Shown: positions 8,627-17,917 of the stretch, piece after piece
Layout of the letters: each line of letters starts with the position of its first letter
Numbering within the stretch: the stretch's first letter is position 1
DNA from: BMS3ABIN04 sp964553325
GTDB lineage: Bacteria > Bacteroidota > Ignavibacteria > Ignavibacteriales > Melioribacteraceae
NCBI GenBank assembly: GCA_964553325.1
Contig: CAZKKI010000018.1
Span: 1 to 36,516, forward strand
Direction: 5' to 3'
DNA: 36,516 bases
Notes under the pieces: generated by a model
Told to the model about the DNA's origin: nothing
Database searches by the model: none
What the model saw: only the letters and a program-made list of their open reading frames with translations
Translations under genes and position numbers: made by a program

Positions 8627-10252
8627 ATGTTTATAAATTTTTCCGATCTTCCCAACCATCAAAATTTATTTTTGGATTATTTATACGAATTCGACAACGT
8701 ACGGAAATATTACTTTAAAAATTTCCGGGACAGCAAGGATTTTGTATCCACATTGAAAAGTATTTCCGAGCGTAACAATTACCTACGCAGTGATATCACG
8801 GAAATTTTAGATGCCCAATACAAAAACAAAAAACCTTCGAAACTGACAAAAACAAACATTGATAATCTGAAAAACGAAAACACTTTTGCAATATTTACTG
8901 GTCAACAACTCGGAATATTCGGCGGACCGCTTTATACTTTTTACAAAATCATCACAACCATTAAACTTGCAAATTATTTAAATGAAAAGTACGAACGGCA
9001 TCAGTTTGTTCCGGTATTTTGGATGGCCGGAGACGACCACGATTTCGAAGAAGTCAGCTCCGTAAAAATTCTTAACTCGGAGAATGAAATTAAAACTGTA
9101 ACTTATTCGGACGGTAAAGAACCCGATGCGAACCGCGGTCCGGTCGGTAGTCTAAAATTTTCTTCAAATATTGATAATGTAATATCTGATTTTTTTAATA
9201 ATCTCCGGGAAACGGAATTTACAGGTGAAATTAAAGATTTCCTTGGCAAACATTATAATTCCGGCAAAACATTTTCCGAAGCTTTCGGGCAAATGATATT
9301 CGACTTGTTCGACGAATACGGTCTTGTTATTTTCGATCCGACCGATAAGGCCGTTAAGGAATTATTAAAACCCGTTTTTGAAAAAGAAATTTTGGATTAC
9401 AGAATTCATACACGCGAGCTACTTGAAATTAGCGCCGAATTGGATGATCTTTATCACGCTCAAGTAAAAATTCAACCGATCAATATATTCGTAAGGGAAA
9501 AAGACGGAAGATATTTACTCGAACCGGCGGACGAGCTTTTCAGATTAAAAGGTAAAAGGAAAAAATTCACCGAAGACGAATTACTCAATCGCTTAAATGA
9601 ACATCCCGAGCATTTCAGTCCGAACGTTATGTTACGACCTATTTGCCAGGATTACCTTTTTCCCACCGCTATCTATGTCGGTGGTCCGAGCGAGATAAGT
9701 TACTTCGCTCAAGTGATGCCGCTATATGATTTCTTTAATATCCCCCAACCGATAATCTATCCCCGTTCATCCGCAACACTCGTAGAGAAAAATATTAAAA
9801 AGATAATCGATAAACACAATTTAAGCTACATTGATATTTTTATCGGTGAAGAATTACTCAACAGAAAAATACTTTCCGAAATCGCTGGAATCAGTCTTGT
9901 AAGTTTGTTCGAGGATTCCAAAAACGAAATTGATTTGGTACTGGACAGATTAAAAGAGCACTTGTTCGGTATCGACCCGAATTTAAAAGATTCGATTCTC
10001 AAAACGAGGGAAAAGATTTTTTCGCATCTCGATATCTTACATAACAAAGCAACAAAAGCTCAAGAAATTCAATATAAAGACAGCTTCAGGCAAATCGCCA
10101 AATTGAGAAATGCCGTTTTTCCGAACAATGAGCTTCAAGAACGGGAATTAAATTATTTTTACTTTGCGAACAAATACGGTCCGGACTTGCTTAAACTCAT
10201 TTACAATGAGTTAAAAATCAATAAATTTGAACATCAAATAATCGAAATTTAA
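8627..10252 (+). CDS. bshC: Bacillithiol biosynthesis cysteine-adding enzyme BshC
   Basis: A 541-residue protein close to the usual BshC length. It carries the family segments FTGQQLGIFGGPLYT (about 91-105) and PVFWMAGDDHDFEE (about 141-154), and GGPSEISYFAQ further on. BshC is the presumed ligase that joins cysteine to glucosaminyl-malate in the last step of bacillithiol synthesis; the C-terminal part is expected to be coiled-coil. bshA and bshB are not in the window. GAGGA 5 bases upstream of ATG 8627 supports the start. It is transcribed away from the DUF1207-like gene. Its TAA overlaps the stop of the convergent cytochrome gene, so no terminator fits between them. Confidence 0.93.
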   Translation: MFINFSDLPNHQNLFLDYLYEFDNVRKYYFKNFRDSKDFVSTLKSISERNNYLRSDITEILDAQYKNKKPSKLTKTNIDNLKNENTFAIFTGQQLGIFGGPLYTFYKIITTIKLANYLNEKYERHQFVPVFWMAGDDHDFEEVSSVKILNSENEIKTVTYSDGKEPDANRGPVGSLKFSSNIDNVISDFFNNLRETEFTGEIKDFLGKHYNSGKTFSEAFGQMIFDLFDEYGLVIFDPTDKAVKELLKPVFEKEILDYRIHTRELLEISAELDDLYHAQVKIQPINIFVREKDGRYLLEPADELFRLKGKRKKFTEDELLNRLNEHPEHFSPNVMLRPICQDYLFPTAIYVGGPSEISYFAQVMPLYDFFNIPQPIIYPRSSATLVEKNIKKIIDKHNLSYIDIFIGEELLNRKILSEIAGISLVSLFEDSKNEIDLVLDRLKEHLFGIDPNLKDSILKTREKIFSHLDILHNKATKAQEIQYKDSFRQIAKLRNAVFPNNELQERELNYFYFANKYGPDLLKLIYNELKINKFEHQIIEI

Positions 10253-10740
10253 GGGTTTTCGGAATTCATTTGTTTCCCCATTCTTCTCATTCCGCCCCCG
10301 CCTCTACCGCGATGCATTTTCCCCATTCCTTTCGGCTTCGGGAATTCCGTTTCGTATATGTATGCCGCAATTTCTTTTACTTCTTCTTTCGAATAACCGA
10401 GTTTCGGCATTACGTTAAATCTTTCGACGGCACCGTGCAACAATGCTTTTTCGTGTTCCGGTTTATCGACCCAATTTGAAACCGCTACGATAAATTTTTC
10501 TTCGGTCGGGTATTGCATTAAATATCTACGACGAACATTATAAACGGGCGGAGCTACCGGTTTTTCGGGCATTTCCTGCCAATGGCAAATTCCGCATTTC
10601 GTTTCGAATTTTTCCCGCGCGGTAAGCTTTTTAACCTCATTACTTTCTCCGGTTTGGGTTTCGGATTGTTTTTCGGGTTCCTTGCCGGTACAACTTATTA
10701 AAAGTACCGTTGCCAAAAGAAGAAAAAATATATTTTTCAT
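10249..10740 (-). CDS. Small cytochrome c lipoprotein with Gly/Met/Arg-rich tail
   Basis: A 163-residue protein. Residues 1-17 end in LLISC, a lipoprotein signal with lipidated Cys17. Cys49-Gly-Ile-Cys52-His53 is a c-type heme attachment site, and Met111 in the MPKLGYS segment is the likely distal heme ligand, giving one class I cytochrome c domain anchored to a membrane on the periplasmic side. The last 25 residues are unusually rich in Gly, Met, Arg and Lys, unlike the rest. Its start directly follows the aroA stop, so it is probably co-transcribed. It may pass electrons in respiration, but its partner cannot be identified here. Confidence 0.88.
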   Translation of the reverse strand: MKNIFFLLLATVLLISCTGKEPEKQSETQTGESNEVKKLTAREKFETKCGICHWQEMPEKPVAPPVYNVRRRYLMQYPTEEKFIVAVSNWVDKPEHEKALLHGAVERFNVMPKLGYSKEEVKEIAAYIYETEFPKPKGMGKMHRGRGGGGMRRMGKQMNSENP

Positions 10741-12021
10741 TTATGTTACCACCTTTCGTAATTGATTAATAAAGTCCGGATTCGAAATTTTCACACACTC
10801 AAAGTTTTCCACCGCCCCGCCGTCATCCAACAACATCGATGCGACTGCAAATGTCATCGCAATTCTGTGATCCCCGAAACTATCGAATATGGGTTTTGAT
10901 TTCGAGGCTATTCCGTTCAGTTCAAATCCATCGTCAAATTCATTTACGTTTACACCGAGCTTTTTATAATTTTCGCACAAAGCTTTTATTCTGTCGCTTT
11001 CTTTAAACCTCAACTCTTTGCAATTTCTAATTTTAAATGCACCTTCCGCAAATAGTCCGGCAAGCGAAAGAACAGGAATTTCATCTATAATGTTCGGTAT
11101 AATTTCTTTCGGGATTTCTATATTTCTAAGTTTGCCGCTTTTAACAACAATATCGCCGTATTTTTCCTTATTGCTTTCCCGGATATTTTCGACAGTTATC
11201 TGCCCACCCATTTTTACCAATATTTCCAGAATGCCGCTTCTTGTTTCGTTCAGTAAAATATTTTTGAGTTTCAATTCGCCTTTTTCCGATAAAAGCGTTA
11301 GCACAATAAAAAACGCAGCGGATGAAATATCGGAAGGGACAAAATACTTTTTCGGTTCCGGATAGTTTTCCGCGGAAGAAAATATTACCGTTTTGTTTCC
11401 GACTTTATTTACTTTAAGGTTTAACAAATTCTCAGTGTGATTTCTCGAAGGAACCGTTTCAATCACTTTTGTTTCGGTATCGAGGTGTAAGCCCGCTAAC
11501 AAAACCGCACTTTTAACTTGCGCGCTTGGAACAGGCAATTCGTACTCAATCGCATTAAGATTTTCCGTAGGCGAAATTTCAAGCGGCAAGGTGTTATTTG
11601 AACTTGCTGTAATCTTCGCCCCCATTTTTCTCAAAGGTTCGATAATTCTGCCCATCGGTCTTCGGGAAAGGGATTCGTCTCCGATAATTTTGGTTTTAAA
11701 ATTTTGTGCCGATAAAATTCCGGTTAGCAATCTTGCCGTAGTGCCGGAATTTCCTGCATCCAATGCCGACTGCGGTTCGGAAAAGTTTTTATAGCCTTTC
11801 CCGTTTATAATCAGTTTGCCTTTATTTTCGGAAAAAGTGCAACCGAGTTGTTTAAAACAGTTCACGGTGGATTTTACATCCTCGGAATCGGACAGATTTT
11901 CAATTTCCGAAGAGCCTCTTGCCATACACGCAAACATTACAGCTCGATGGGAAATCGATTTATCTCCCGGAAGTTTTAACTCGCCTCTTACACCAGAGAT
12001 TTTATCGAATTCCGTTTTCAT
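10741..12021 (-). CDS. aroA: 3-phosphoshikimate 1-carboxyvinyltransferase (EPSP synthase)
   Basis: This 426-residue enzyme transfers enolpyruvyl from PEP to shikimate-3-phosphate in aromatic amino acid synthesis. Recognisable family segments in order are LPGDKSISHRA near the start, DAGNSGTTARL, RRPMGRIIEPL, VPSAQVKSA, a DEIPVLSLAG segment with the catalytic Asp, LRFKESDRIKA and FGDHRIAM. The ATG at 12021 overlaps the trmH stop as ATGA and gives the usual family length; an in-frame ATG at 12033 would add four residues. It lies between trmH and the cytochrome gene in the leftward operon. No other shikimate genes are in the window. Confidence 0.96.
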   Translation of the reverse strand: MKTEFDKISGVRGELKLPGDKSISHRAVMFACMARGSSEIENLSDSEDVKSTVNCFKQLGCTFSENKGKLIINGKGYKNFSEPQSALDAGNSGTTARLLTGILSAQNFKTKIIGDESLSRRPMGRIIEPLRKMGAKITASSNNTLPLEISPTENLNAIEYELPVPSAQVKSAVLLAGLHLDTETKVIETVPSRNHTENLLNLKVNKVGNKTVIFSSAENYPEPKKYFVPSDISSAAFFIVLTLLSEKGELKLKNILLNETRSGILEILVKMGGQITVENIRESNKEKYGDIVVKSGKLRNIEIPKEIIPNIIDEIPVLSLAGLFAEGAFKIRNCKELRFKESDRIKALCENYKKLGVNVNEFDDGFELNGIASKSKPIFDSFGDHRIAMTFAVASMLLDDGGAVENFECVKISNPDFINQLRKVVT

Positions 12022-12614
12022 TTTTCCGCCCATTCGTCAATTATTTTCTCCAATTCATCATCGCTTAATTCACTTTTATCGTACATTCCCTTTTCGGCGC
12101 GCTGGCGTTGAGCCTCGTAAAGAATGACGGCTGTGGCAACGGAAACATTCAGGCTTTGAATCATTCCACGCATAGGAATATACATAATTTCATCGGCATA
12201 TTGTAAAACCTCATCGGAAACACCTCTATGTTCGTTACCCATAACTATAGCCACTTTTTGAGTTAAATCTAAATCATATAAATTTTTAGCTTTTTCGTTC
12301 AATGCCGTGGCAATAATTTTAAAACCTTGTGCTCTGAGATTGTTAAAACACTCTTCCACATTATCGCACTTTTCTTTCTCCACCCATTTTACGGAAGATG
12401 CCGAAGACGTTTTGCTTATTTTCGGAAATTGTTCGATATTATACAATAACGTAACTTTGGGAACCCCGACCGCATCGCACGTCCGGAAAATCGCACTGAC
12501 ATTATGCGGATCATGTATATTTTCCAGCACAACCCTTAAAGAAAATTGACGGGCTTTTACCGCGGCGGTTATTTTTGCCAATCTTTCCGGTGTAATAAAA
12601 TCTTTGGCTTTCAA
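12018..12614 (-). CDS. trmH: tRNA (guanosine-2'-O-)-methyltransferase of the SpoU/TrmH family
   Basis: A 198-residue SPOUT methyltransferase. Motif 1 (HNVSAIFRTCDAVGV) has the catalytic Arg, motif 2 (MGNEHRG) and motif 3 (IPMRGMIQSLNVSVA) form the knotted SAM site. The ILYEAQRQR and MYDKSELS segments match TrmH, which methylates G18 in the tRNA D-loop, more than ribosomal RlmB. The start is an unusual TTG at 12614 that overlaps the stop of the HicB-like gene by 4 bases; no ATG fits downstream without removing motif 1, so the TTG coupled to upstream translation is preferred. A substrate other than Gm18 cannot be excluded. Confidence 0.88.
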   Translation of the reverse strand: MKAKDFITPERLAKITAAVKARQFSLRVVLENIHDPHNVSAIFRTCDAVGVPKVTLLYNIEQFPKISKTSSASSVKWVEKEKCDNVEECFNNLRAQGFKIIATALNEKAKNLYDLDLTQKVAIVMGNEHRGVSDEVLQYADEIMYIPMRGMIQSLNVSVATAVILYEAQRQRAEKGMYDKSELSDDELEKIIDEWAEK

Positions 12615-12838
12615 TATTTATCAAAAATTAATTTGTAAATAATTTTATTCGGATATTTTCTTGCCCTGTCTATTTTAATTTCGTTTTCGGGCGGAAGGTT
12701 AGTATAAAATCTGACCAATTCAATTACATTTTTAATCGCTTCTTCTTCGGAATGAGCCCATGATTCACAACCGTTAAGCGATGGGACTTCGGCAGTAAAT
12801 CCGTCGTTTGTACGAACAGTAATTAAATCTATCACCAT
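12611..12838 (-). CDS. HicB-like small protein without a partner toxin
   Basis: Starting at ATG 12838 this is 75 residues. The segment DGFTAEVPSLNGCESWAHS followed by EEEAIKNV is the partially degraded RNase H-like HicB fold (COG1598). An upstream in-frame extension to 12901 overlaps deoC and lacks family character; ATG 12838 lies one base after the deoC stop and fits the usual first strand. There is no DNA-binding domain and no HicA toxin beside it, so it is either an orphan antitoxin or a domesticated relative. Its stop overlaps the trmH TTG start. It appears to be a stable part of a housekeeping operon. Confidence 0.75.
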   Translation of the reverse strand: MVIDLITVRTNDGFTAEVPSLNGCESWAHSEEEAIKNVIELVRFYTNLPPENEIKIDRARKYPNKIIYKLIFDKY

Positions 12839-12839
12839 A

Positions 12840-13709
12840 TCAATAGCCACTTGAACCGGAAGAATCGCCCGTAACGATTTTAACACTAGCGCTTGCACCA
12901 ATTCTATCGGCGCCGCTTTTAATCATCAATTCCGCATCTTCCAAAGTTCTCACTCCGCCCGAAGCTTTCACGCCTACCGCACTTCCCACAACATATTTCA
13001 TCAAAGCAACGTCGCCGGCGGTTGCTCCGCCTTTGCTGAAACCCGTGGAAGTTTTTACAAAATCGGCTTTGGCTTCTTTTGCAATCAAACATGCTTTTAC
13101 TTTTTCTTCATCGGTCAACAAAGCAGTTTCGATTATTACCTTCGCTACCGCTCCGTGCTTTTTAGCCGCCAGAACAACTTGATTGATATCGTGAAAAACA
13201 TATTTATACTCACCGGCTTTTAACTTTCCGACGTTAATAACCATATCTATTTCCGTTGCGCCTTGTTCGAGAGCTTGCTCGGCTTCGAATCTTTTGGTTT
13301 CGGTAGTATTTGCGCCTAAAGGAAATCCTATTACCGTACAAACTTTAACATCGGTATCTTGCAACAGATTACTGCACAAAGAAACATAGCACGGATTTAC
13401 ACAAACCGACGCAAAGTGGTAAGTTTTCGCCTCGTTGCAAAGGGCTTTGATATCGTCCGGTGTGGCTTCTGGTTTTAACAAAGTATGGTCAATCATTCTG
13501 GCGATTGATTTATCGGGCAACTCGTCGCCCACGCCCAAACCGGCTGCAATTCGCTCGGCTCCGTTTTCAATAATATTTTTAATCGCCGTAGGTTGATCGA
13601 CAACATTACGCTCCCAACCTTGGCAAGTTTCCGAAACTTTGTAAAAATCCCGTAACGCTTTTTCCGTGAAAACTTGAGAAACAATTTTTTCGATATTCGG
13701 TGCAGTCAT
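12840..13709 (-). CDS. deoC: Deoxyribose-phosphate aldolase
   Basis: A 289-residue enzyme that splits 2-deoxyribose-5-phosphate into glyceraldehyde-3-phosphate and acetaldehyde in deoxynucleoside breakdown. Family segments are IDHTLLKPEAT, VCVNPCYV, VIGFPLGANTT, EIDMVINVGKLK and FVKTSTGFS with the Schiff-base Lys, then VKASGGVR. About 70 residues precede the aldolase core, longer than the compact DeoC of E. coli, in a helical extension also seen in other long DeoC proteins. It starts 2 bases after folD ends and is followed by the HicB-like gene. The assignment is secure; the role of the extension is unknown. Confidence 0.95.
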   Translation of the reverse strand: MTAPNIEKIVSQVFTEKALRDFYKVSETCQGWERNVVDQPTAIKNIIENGAERIAAGLGVGDELPDKSIARMIDHTLLKPEATPDDIKALCNEAKTYHFASVCVNPCYVSLCSNLLQDTDVKVCTVIGFPLGANTTETKRFEAEQALEQGATEIDMVINVGKLKAGEYKYVFHDINQVVLAAKKHGAVAKVIIETALLTDEEKVKACLIAKEAKADFVKTSTGFSKGGATAGDVALMKYVVGSAVGVKASGGVRTLEDAELMIKSGADRIGASASVKIVTGDSSGSSGY

Positions 13710-13711
13710 AA

Positions 13712-14599
13712 TTACCTAAAATTGTTTTGCTTATTGATGAAAGATTTATACGTATTGCTAAGAAGCATTGCTATCGTCATCGGTCCTACTCCGCCCGGTA
13801 CGGGCGTAATATAAGAAGCTTTCCGGGAAACTTCTTCAAAATTAACATCGCCAACCAATTTATAACCTTTCGGGGTTTCCGGTGCATCCACTCTGTTTAT
13901 TCCCACATCGATAACTACCGCATTTTCCTTCACCATTTCTCCGGTAATGAAATTGGGGCGACCGATTGCTGCAATTAGAATATCAGCCGACTTCGTGTAA
14001 TCGCTCAAATTTCCGGCGGCCGAATGACAAACGGTAACAATTGCATTGGCGCCTTCCTTCTTCTGTACAAGCATTGCCGCTAAAGGTTTCCCTACAATGT
14101 TACTTCTCCCGACAATAACAGCATGTTTGCCCGCCGTTGTTATGTTATATCTTTTCAAAAGTTCGATAATTCCCGCCGGTGTGCACGGTTCGAATGTATC
14201 TTGTCCGATCAATAACTTTCCAACGTTAACCGGATGAAAACCGTCGACGTCCTTATCGGGCGAAATTGTTTCGATAATTTTATCTTCGTCTATTTGTTCC
14301 GGTAACGGCAGTTGAACCAAAATTCCGTGATAATTCTCATCGTTATTATATTTTTCGATTAAATCCACTAACTCGCTTTCCGCTGTGTTTTCGGGAAGTT
14401 TTTCGATTTTCGGCTTCATCCCGATTTCCTCGCATGCCTTGTGCTTCATGTTCACATAAACTTTCGAAGCCGGATTGTCGCCGACAATTATTGTAACCAG
14501 TCCCGGAACTTTTCCGAATTTCTCTTTAAGTCCGGCAACCTTTTCTTTTAACTCCGCTCTTATTTCCCGGGCAATTTTTTTTCCGTCGATAATAGTCAT
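13712..14599 (-). CDS. folD: Methylenetetrahydrofolate dehydrogenase / methenyltetrahydrofolate cyclohydrolase
   Basis: A 295-residue bifunctional FolD, normal length for the family. It interconverts 5,10-methylene-THF and 10-formyl-THF using NADP. The YVNMKHKA segment carries the catalytic YxxxK Lys; GILVQLPLP, the DVDGFHPVNVGKL segment, the GRSNIVGKPLA dinucleotide-binding loop, DVGINR and TPVPGGVGPMTIAML are all present. ATG 14599 gives the standard N-terminus. It follows the YmdB-like gene after 31 bases and precedes deoC by 2 bases, consistent with one operon. Confidence 0.97.
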   Translation of the reverse strand: MTIIDGKKIAREIRAELKEKVAGLKEKFGKVPGLVTIIVGDNPASKVYVNMKHKACEEIGMKPKIEKLPENTAESELVDLIEKYNNDENYHGILVQLPLPEQIDEDKIIETISPDKDVDGFHPVNVGKLLIGQDTFEPCTPAGIIELLKRYNITTAGKHAVIVGRSNIVGKPLAAMLVQKKEGANAIVTVCHSAAGNLSDYTKSADILIAAIGRPNFITGEMVKENAVVIDVGINRVDAPETPKGYKLVGDVNFEEVSRKASYITPVPGGVGPMTIAMLLSNTYKSFINKQNNFR

Positions 14600-14630
14600 T
14601 TTATTTCACAAAATAATCGATAATTAAAAT

Positions 14631-15443
14631 TTAATTATTTTCCGAAACTTTTTTCCTTTCAAATTCCGGAAGGCAAATCCTTTCGATCTCCGTTGTTTGT
14701 CCAGTTTCGGAATCCACCTTTGCAAACAATCCGCACAAATGAACTTGGTTTTTTGCCGTTTGGTATTTTTGCGGGGTTTGATAAACGAACCTGTTAATTG
14801 CCGCATCGGTTTTCATACCGATTACGGAATCGTAAGGTCCCGTCATGCCCGAATCGGTTATATATCCCGTCCCGTTAGGGAAAATACGCTCATCGGCGGT
14901 TTGTATATGAGTATGAGTTCCGACCAATACGCTTATTTTTCCGTCGAGATAATTTGCCATAGCTAATTTTTCCGCGGTCGCTTCGGCGTGGAAATCCAAA
15001 AACACAACGTTTGTTTCCTGCTTGATTCTGCCAAGCGCCCAATCGGCGGCACGGAAAGGGCAATCGATAGGAGACATGAAAGCACGACCTTGTAAATTCA
15101 ACACACCGATTTTTCCTTTGTTCGTTTCGATAATCGTGTATCCTCTTCCGTACGTTCCTTTCGGATAATTTAGCGGGCGTAAAATTCTTTTTTCCTCTTT
15201 CAAATAATCTTGCGACTGATGCTTATCCCAAATATGATTCCCGCTTGTAATAACATCGACGCCCAAATCGAAAAGTATTTTTCCCTCCTTCTCTGTGCAT
15301 CCTTTACCGTCGGCGGCATTTTCACCGTTTGCGATAATAAAATCGGCTTTGTATTTTTTAGCGAGACCCGGCAACCACGTTTGCACCATATCCATTCCCG
15401 GTTTCCCCACAATGTCGCCGATAAATAAAATATTAATTAACAT
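14631..15443 (-). CDS. YmdB-family metallophosphoesterase
   Basis: A 270-residue protein of the TIGR00282/YmdB family. Metal-binding segments are FIGDIVGKPG at the start, NGENAADGKG (about 40-49), SGNHIWDK (about 67-74), LDFHAEATAEK and GTHTHIQTADE, together forming a two-metal site. Bacillus YmdB hydrolyses 2',3'-cyclic nucleotides and affects biofilm and motility choices; the role here is not shown by the sequence. It is probably the first gene of the leftward operon containing folD, deoC, trmH and aroA, with the divergent TonB receptor on its upstream side. Confidence 0.9.
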   Translation of the reverse strand: MLINILFIGDIVGKPGMDMVQTWLPGLAKKYKADFIIANGENAADGKGCTEKEGKILFDLGVDVITSGNHIWDKHQSQDYLKEEKRILRPLNYPKGTYGRGYTIIETNKGKIGVLNLQGRAFMSPIDCPFRAADWALGRIKQETNVVFLDFHAEATAEKLAMANYLDGKISVLVGTHTHIQTADERIFPNGTGYITDSGMTGPYDSVIGMKTDAAINRFVYQTPQKYQTAKNQVHLCGLFAKVDSETGQTTEIERICLPEFERKKVSENN

Positions 15444-15544
15444 ATTTTCCCTGTGTTTAGATGATACTGAAAAAATTACATTTCAACTAATCCAAATTAT
15501 TTATAGTTTTGATGAAATCGAATGTCTATCTTTTACTAAAATAT

Positions 15545-17911
15545 ATGAATACGAAATTTAAGATAATATTTTTTCTAATCATACTTTTTATAAATCTCCA
15601 GGCACAGAAAAAATTCTTTTCCGTTTCGGGATATGTGAAAGACGCACAAACGGGAGAGAGTTTAATCGGCGCCAATATATTTATCGAAAAATTGTCAATC
15701 GGTGCGGCAACAAACAGCTCCGGATATTTTGTAATTCCCGATGTTCCGGCCGGTAAACACAAATTAACAATAAGTTACATTGGCTACGAAACAAAATTCA
15801 TCGAAATCGAACTGAGTAAAAAGACAAATAAAATTTTGGAAATCTCACTTAAACCTTCGGGAATTGTTACCGAAGAAGTTGTTGTTTCCGATAAATCGGT
15901 AAATCTTAGCAAAAGAATGTTCTCCGCTCCCGTTTCCAAAATAGAACTTTTGCCCTCGCAAATAAAAAGTATTCCGCAAATGGTGGAATCGGATTTACTC
16001 CGTACGCTACAAACCTTGCCCGGTGTTACTTCCCTTTCCGATTTCTCTTCGGCTTTATACGTTCGTGGCGGTACTCCAGACCAAAATTTATATCTGGTCG
16101 ACGGTACGGACGTTTATAATCCCGAACACGCTTTCGGAATTTTTTCCACATTCAACACAAATGCCATAAAAAAAGTCGAGTTTTCCAAAGGGGGTTTCGG
16201 TGCGGAATACGGGGGACGTTTATCCTCCGTGTTGAACGTAACAAATCTGGACGGCAACAGAAATTATTTCGAAGGAATTGTAAACATCAGTTTGTTATCG
16301 GCTACTACAACTCTGCAAGTTCCGCTAAGCGATTTCGGTTCGATCTCGGGTTCTTTCCGCAGAACCTATATCGATCAGGTTTACGCGAAAATTATAAAGG
16401 AAATTCCGGACTATTATTTTTACGATGCAAACTTGAAAGCGTTTTTCGACTTGGGACTGAACGATAAACTATCGGTAAGTTTTTTTAATGGTTTCGACGA
16501 TCTGGATTTTAAACTTGACAAAAACGTCAAGGACTCGTTCGGTTTTCTTTACAGTTGGGGAAACACTACTTCAAGTTTAAATTGGAAACATATTTTCGGT
16601 AAAAAACTGTTCGGTAATTTCTGGATTACATCGAGCCGTTTCCGTTCCGATTTCAATCTTTCAAAAGTTCTAAATTTCGTCGAGAAAAACGAATTGACCG
16701 ATTTCTCGCTGAAAGGTTCGTTCGATTATTTTTATTCCAATACCATTGAGTTCAAAATCGGGTTCGAGCAAAAGTTTCTCCATCTTATTTACACGCAAGA
16801 TTGGGACGAAGGCAAAGTGGATATCAATCACAAAAGGAATTATTCCACGGTTTATACCAGCGCCACGTGGAAACCGGACATACTTACGGAAATAGAAGGC
16901 GGAGTTAGAATAAACTATTTCAATTCGGATAAATCTTTTACAAATTTTTCCCCGAGGTTTTCGATTAAGTATCGTACAACAGAAACAACAAATTTAAAAC
17001 TTGCCGGTGGAATCTATCATCAATATTTGGATAGAATACCGCGATTGTTTTTCTCTTCGGTTTGGGTAACGGCAAACAAATATACCGATGTTTCTTCCGC
17101 AAGCCATCTGATTTTAGGCTTCCAAAAAAATCTGGGTTCGCAAATCGAATTTACAACCGAAGCATATTACAAAAATTACAAAAATATCTTTATTTTCAAT
17201 CAAGTTTTCAACACGGAGGCGGAGCCGGACGCTTACGACGCTAACGGTAACAGCATTTACAAAACAACAAAAAATTTATTCATAGGAGGAGACGGTAATT
17301 CTTACGGAATAGAATTTTTGTTAAGAAAGGAAGAAGGTCCGGTTAACGGCTGGATTTCTTATTCCCTTGCGAGAACCGAATACCGATTTCCAAGAATTAA
17401 TCAAGGAAAAGATTTCCCGCCGAGACACGATAGAACTCACATTGTTAATGTTGTTTTGAATCTCGATTTGAATAATTTGTTCGCCGGCAATTGGTTCGGG
17501 GAAACAGTTAAATACGACAAAAGCTGGAATCTCGGTTTAAGTTTTGTTTATACAAGCGGTCAACCGATAACAGTTCCCAATTCCGCTTATTATTCGAATA
17601 TCTTTCCGGATTGGAACGATATTCCGTTCAAGGAAGGAAATCAAGATCCCGCTTACAATTTGTATCCCGGCGAAATTAACGGATTCCGCCTGCCACCTTA
17701 CATACGTTTTGATTTAAGTTTAAGTTACGAAATCGATTATGGAAGTTGGAAGTTGATTCCCTATTTACAAGTCTTTAATCTCGGCAACAGACAAAATGTT
17801 TGGTTTATAAATTACGAGGAGAAATTCGAAAACAACAAAATAATTCAAACTGTGGATAAAACAAGTATGCTGCCGATTATACCGAGCATTGGAATAAAAA
17901 TAAAATTTTAG
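15545..17911 (+). CDS. TonB-dependent outer-membrane receptor with carboxypeptidase-regulatory N-terminal domain
   Basis: From ATG 15545 this is 788 residues. Residues 1-21 are a signal peptide ending in QAQ. Next is a carboxypeptidase-D-regulatory-like domain (about 25-105, with VSGYVKDAQTGESLIGANI), then a plug domain (VRGGTPDQNLYLVDG and the GFGAEYGGRLSSV segment), then a long 22-strand-type barrel ending in aromatic strand residues IKIKF. In-frame codons at 15509 (TTG) and 15512 (ATG) would add a polar N-terminal stretch; 15545 gives the best signal peptide. The DUF4249 lipoprotein gene follows after 6 bases, the usual Bacteroidota pairing instead of SusD. The imported substrate is unknown. 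Confidence 0.93.
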   Translation: MNTKFKIIFFLIILFINLQAQKKFFSVSGYVKDAQTGESLIGANIFIEKLSIGAATNSSGYFVIPDVPAGKHKLTISYIGYETKFIEIELSKKTNKILEISLKPSGIVTEEVVVSDKSVNLSKRMFSAPVSKIELLPSQIKSIPQMVESDLLRTLQTLPGVTSLSDFSSALYVRGGTPDQNLYLVDGTDVYNPEHAFGIFSTFNTNAIKKVEFSKGGFGAEYGGRLSSVLNVTNLDGNRNYFEGIVNISLLSATTTLQVPLSDFGSISGSFRRTYIDQVYAKIIKEIPDYYFYDANLKAFFDLGLNDKLSVSFFNGFDDLDFKLDKNVKDSFGFLYSWGNTTSSLNWKHIFGKKLFGNFWITSSRFRSDFNLSKVLNFVEKNELTDFSLKGSFDYFYSNTIEFKIGFEQKFLHLIYTQDWDEGKVDINHKRNYSTVYTSATWKPDILTEIEGGVRINYFNSDKSFTNFSPRFSIKYRTTETTNLKLAGGIYHQYLDRIPRLFFSSVWVTANKYTDVSSASHLILGFQKNLGSQIEFTTEAYYKNYKNIFIFNQVFNTEAEPDAYDANGNSIYKTTKNLFIGGDGNSYGIEFLLRKEEGPVNGWISYSLARTEYRFPRINQGKDFPPRHDRTHIVNVVLNLDLNNLFAGNWFGETVKYDKSWNLGLSFVYTSGQPITVPNSAYYSNIFPDWNDIPFKEGNQDPAYNLYPGEINGFRLPPYIRFDLSLSYEIDYGSWKLIPYLQVFNLGNRQNVWFINYEEKFENNKIIQTVDKTSMLPIIPSIGIKIKF

Positions 17912-17917
17912 ATTGAT

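Noticed and set aside
12839..12901. Longer start for the HicB-like protein
   Set aside because: The extension overlaps the deoC 3' end and does not fit the HicB fold; ATG 12838 does.
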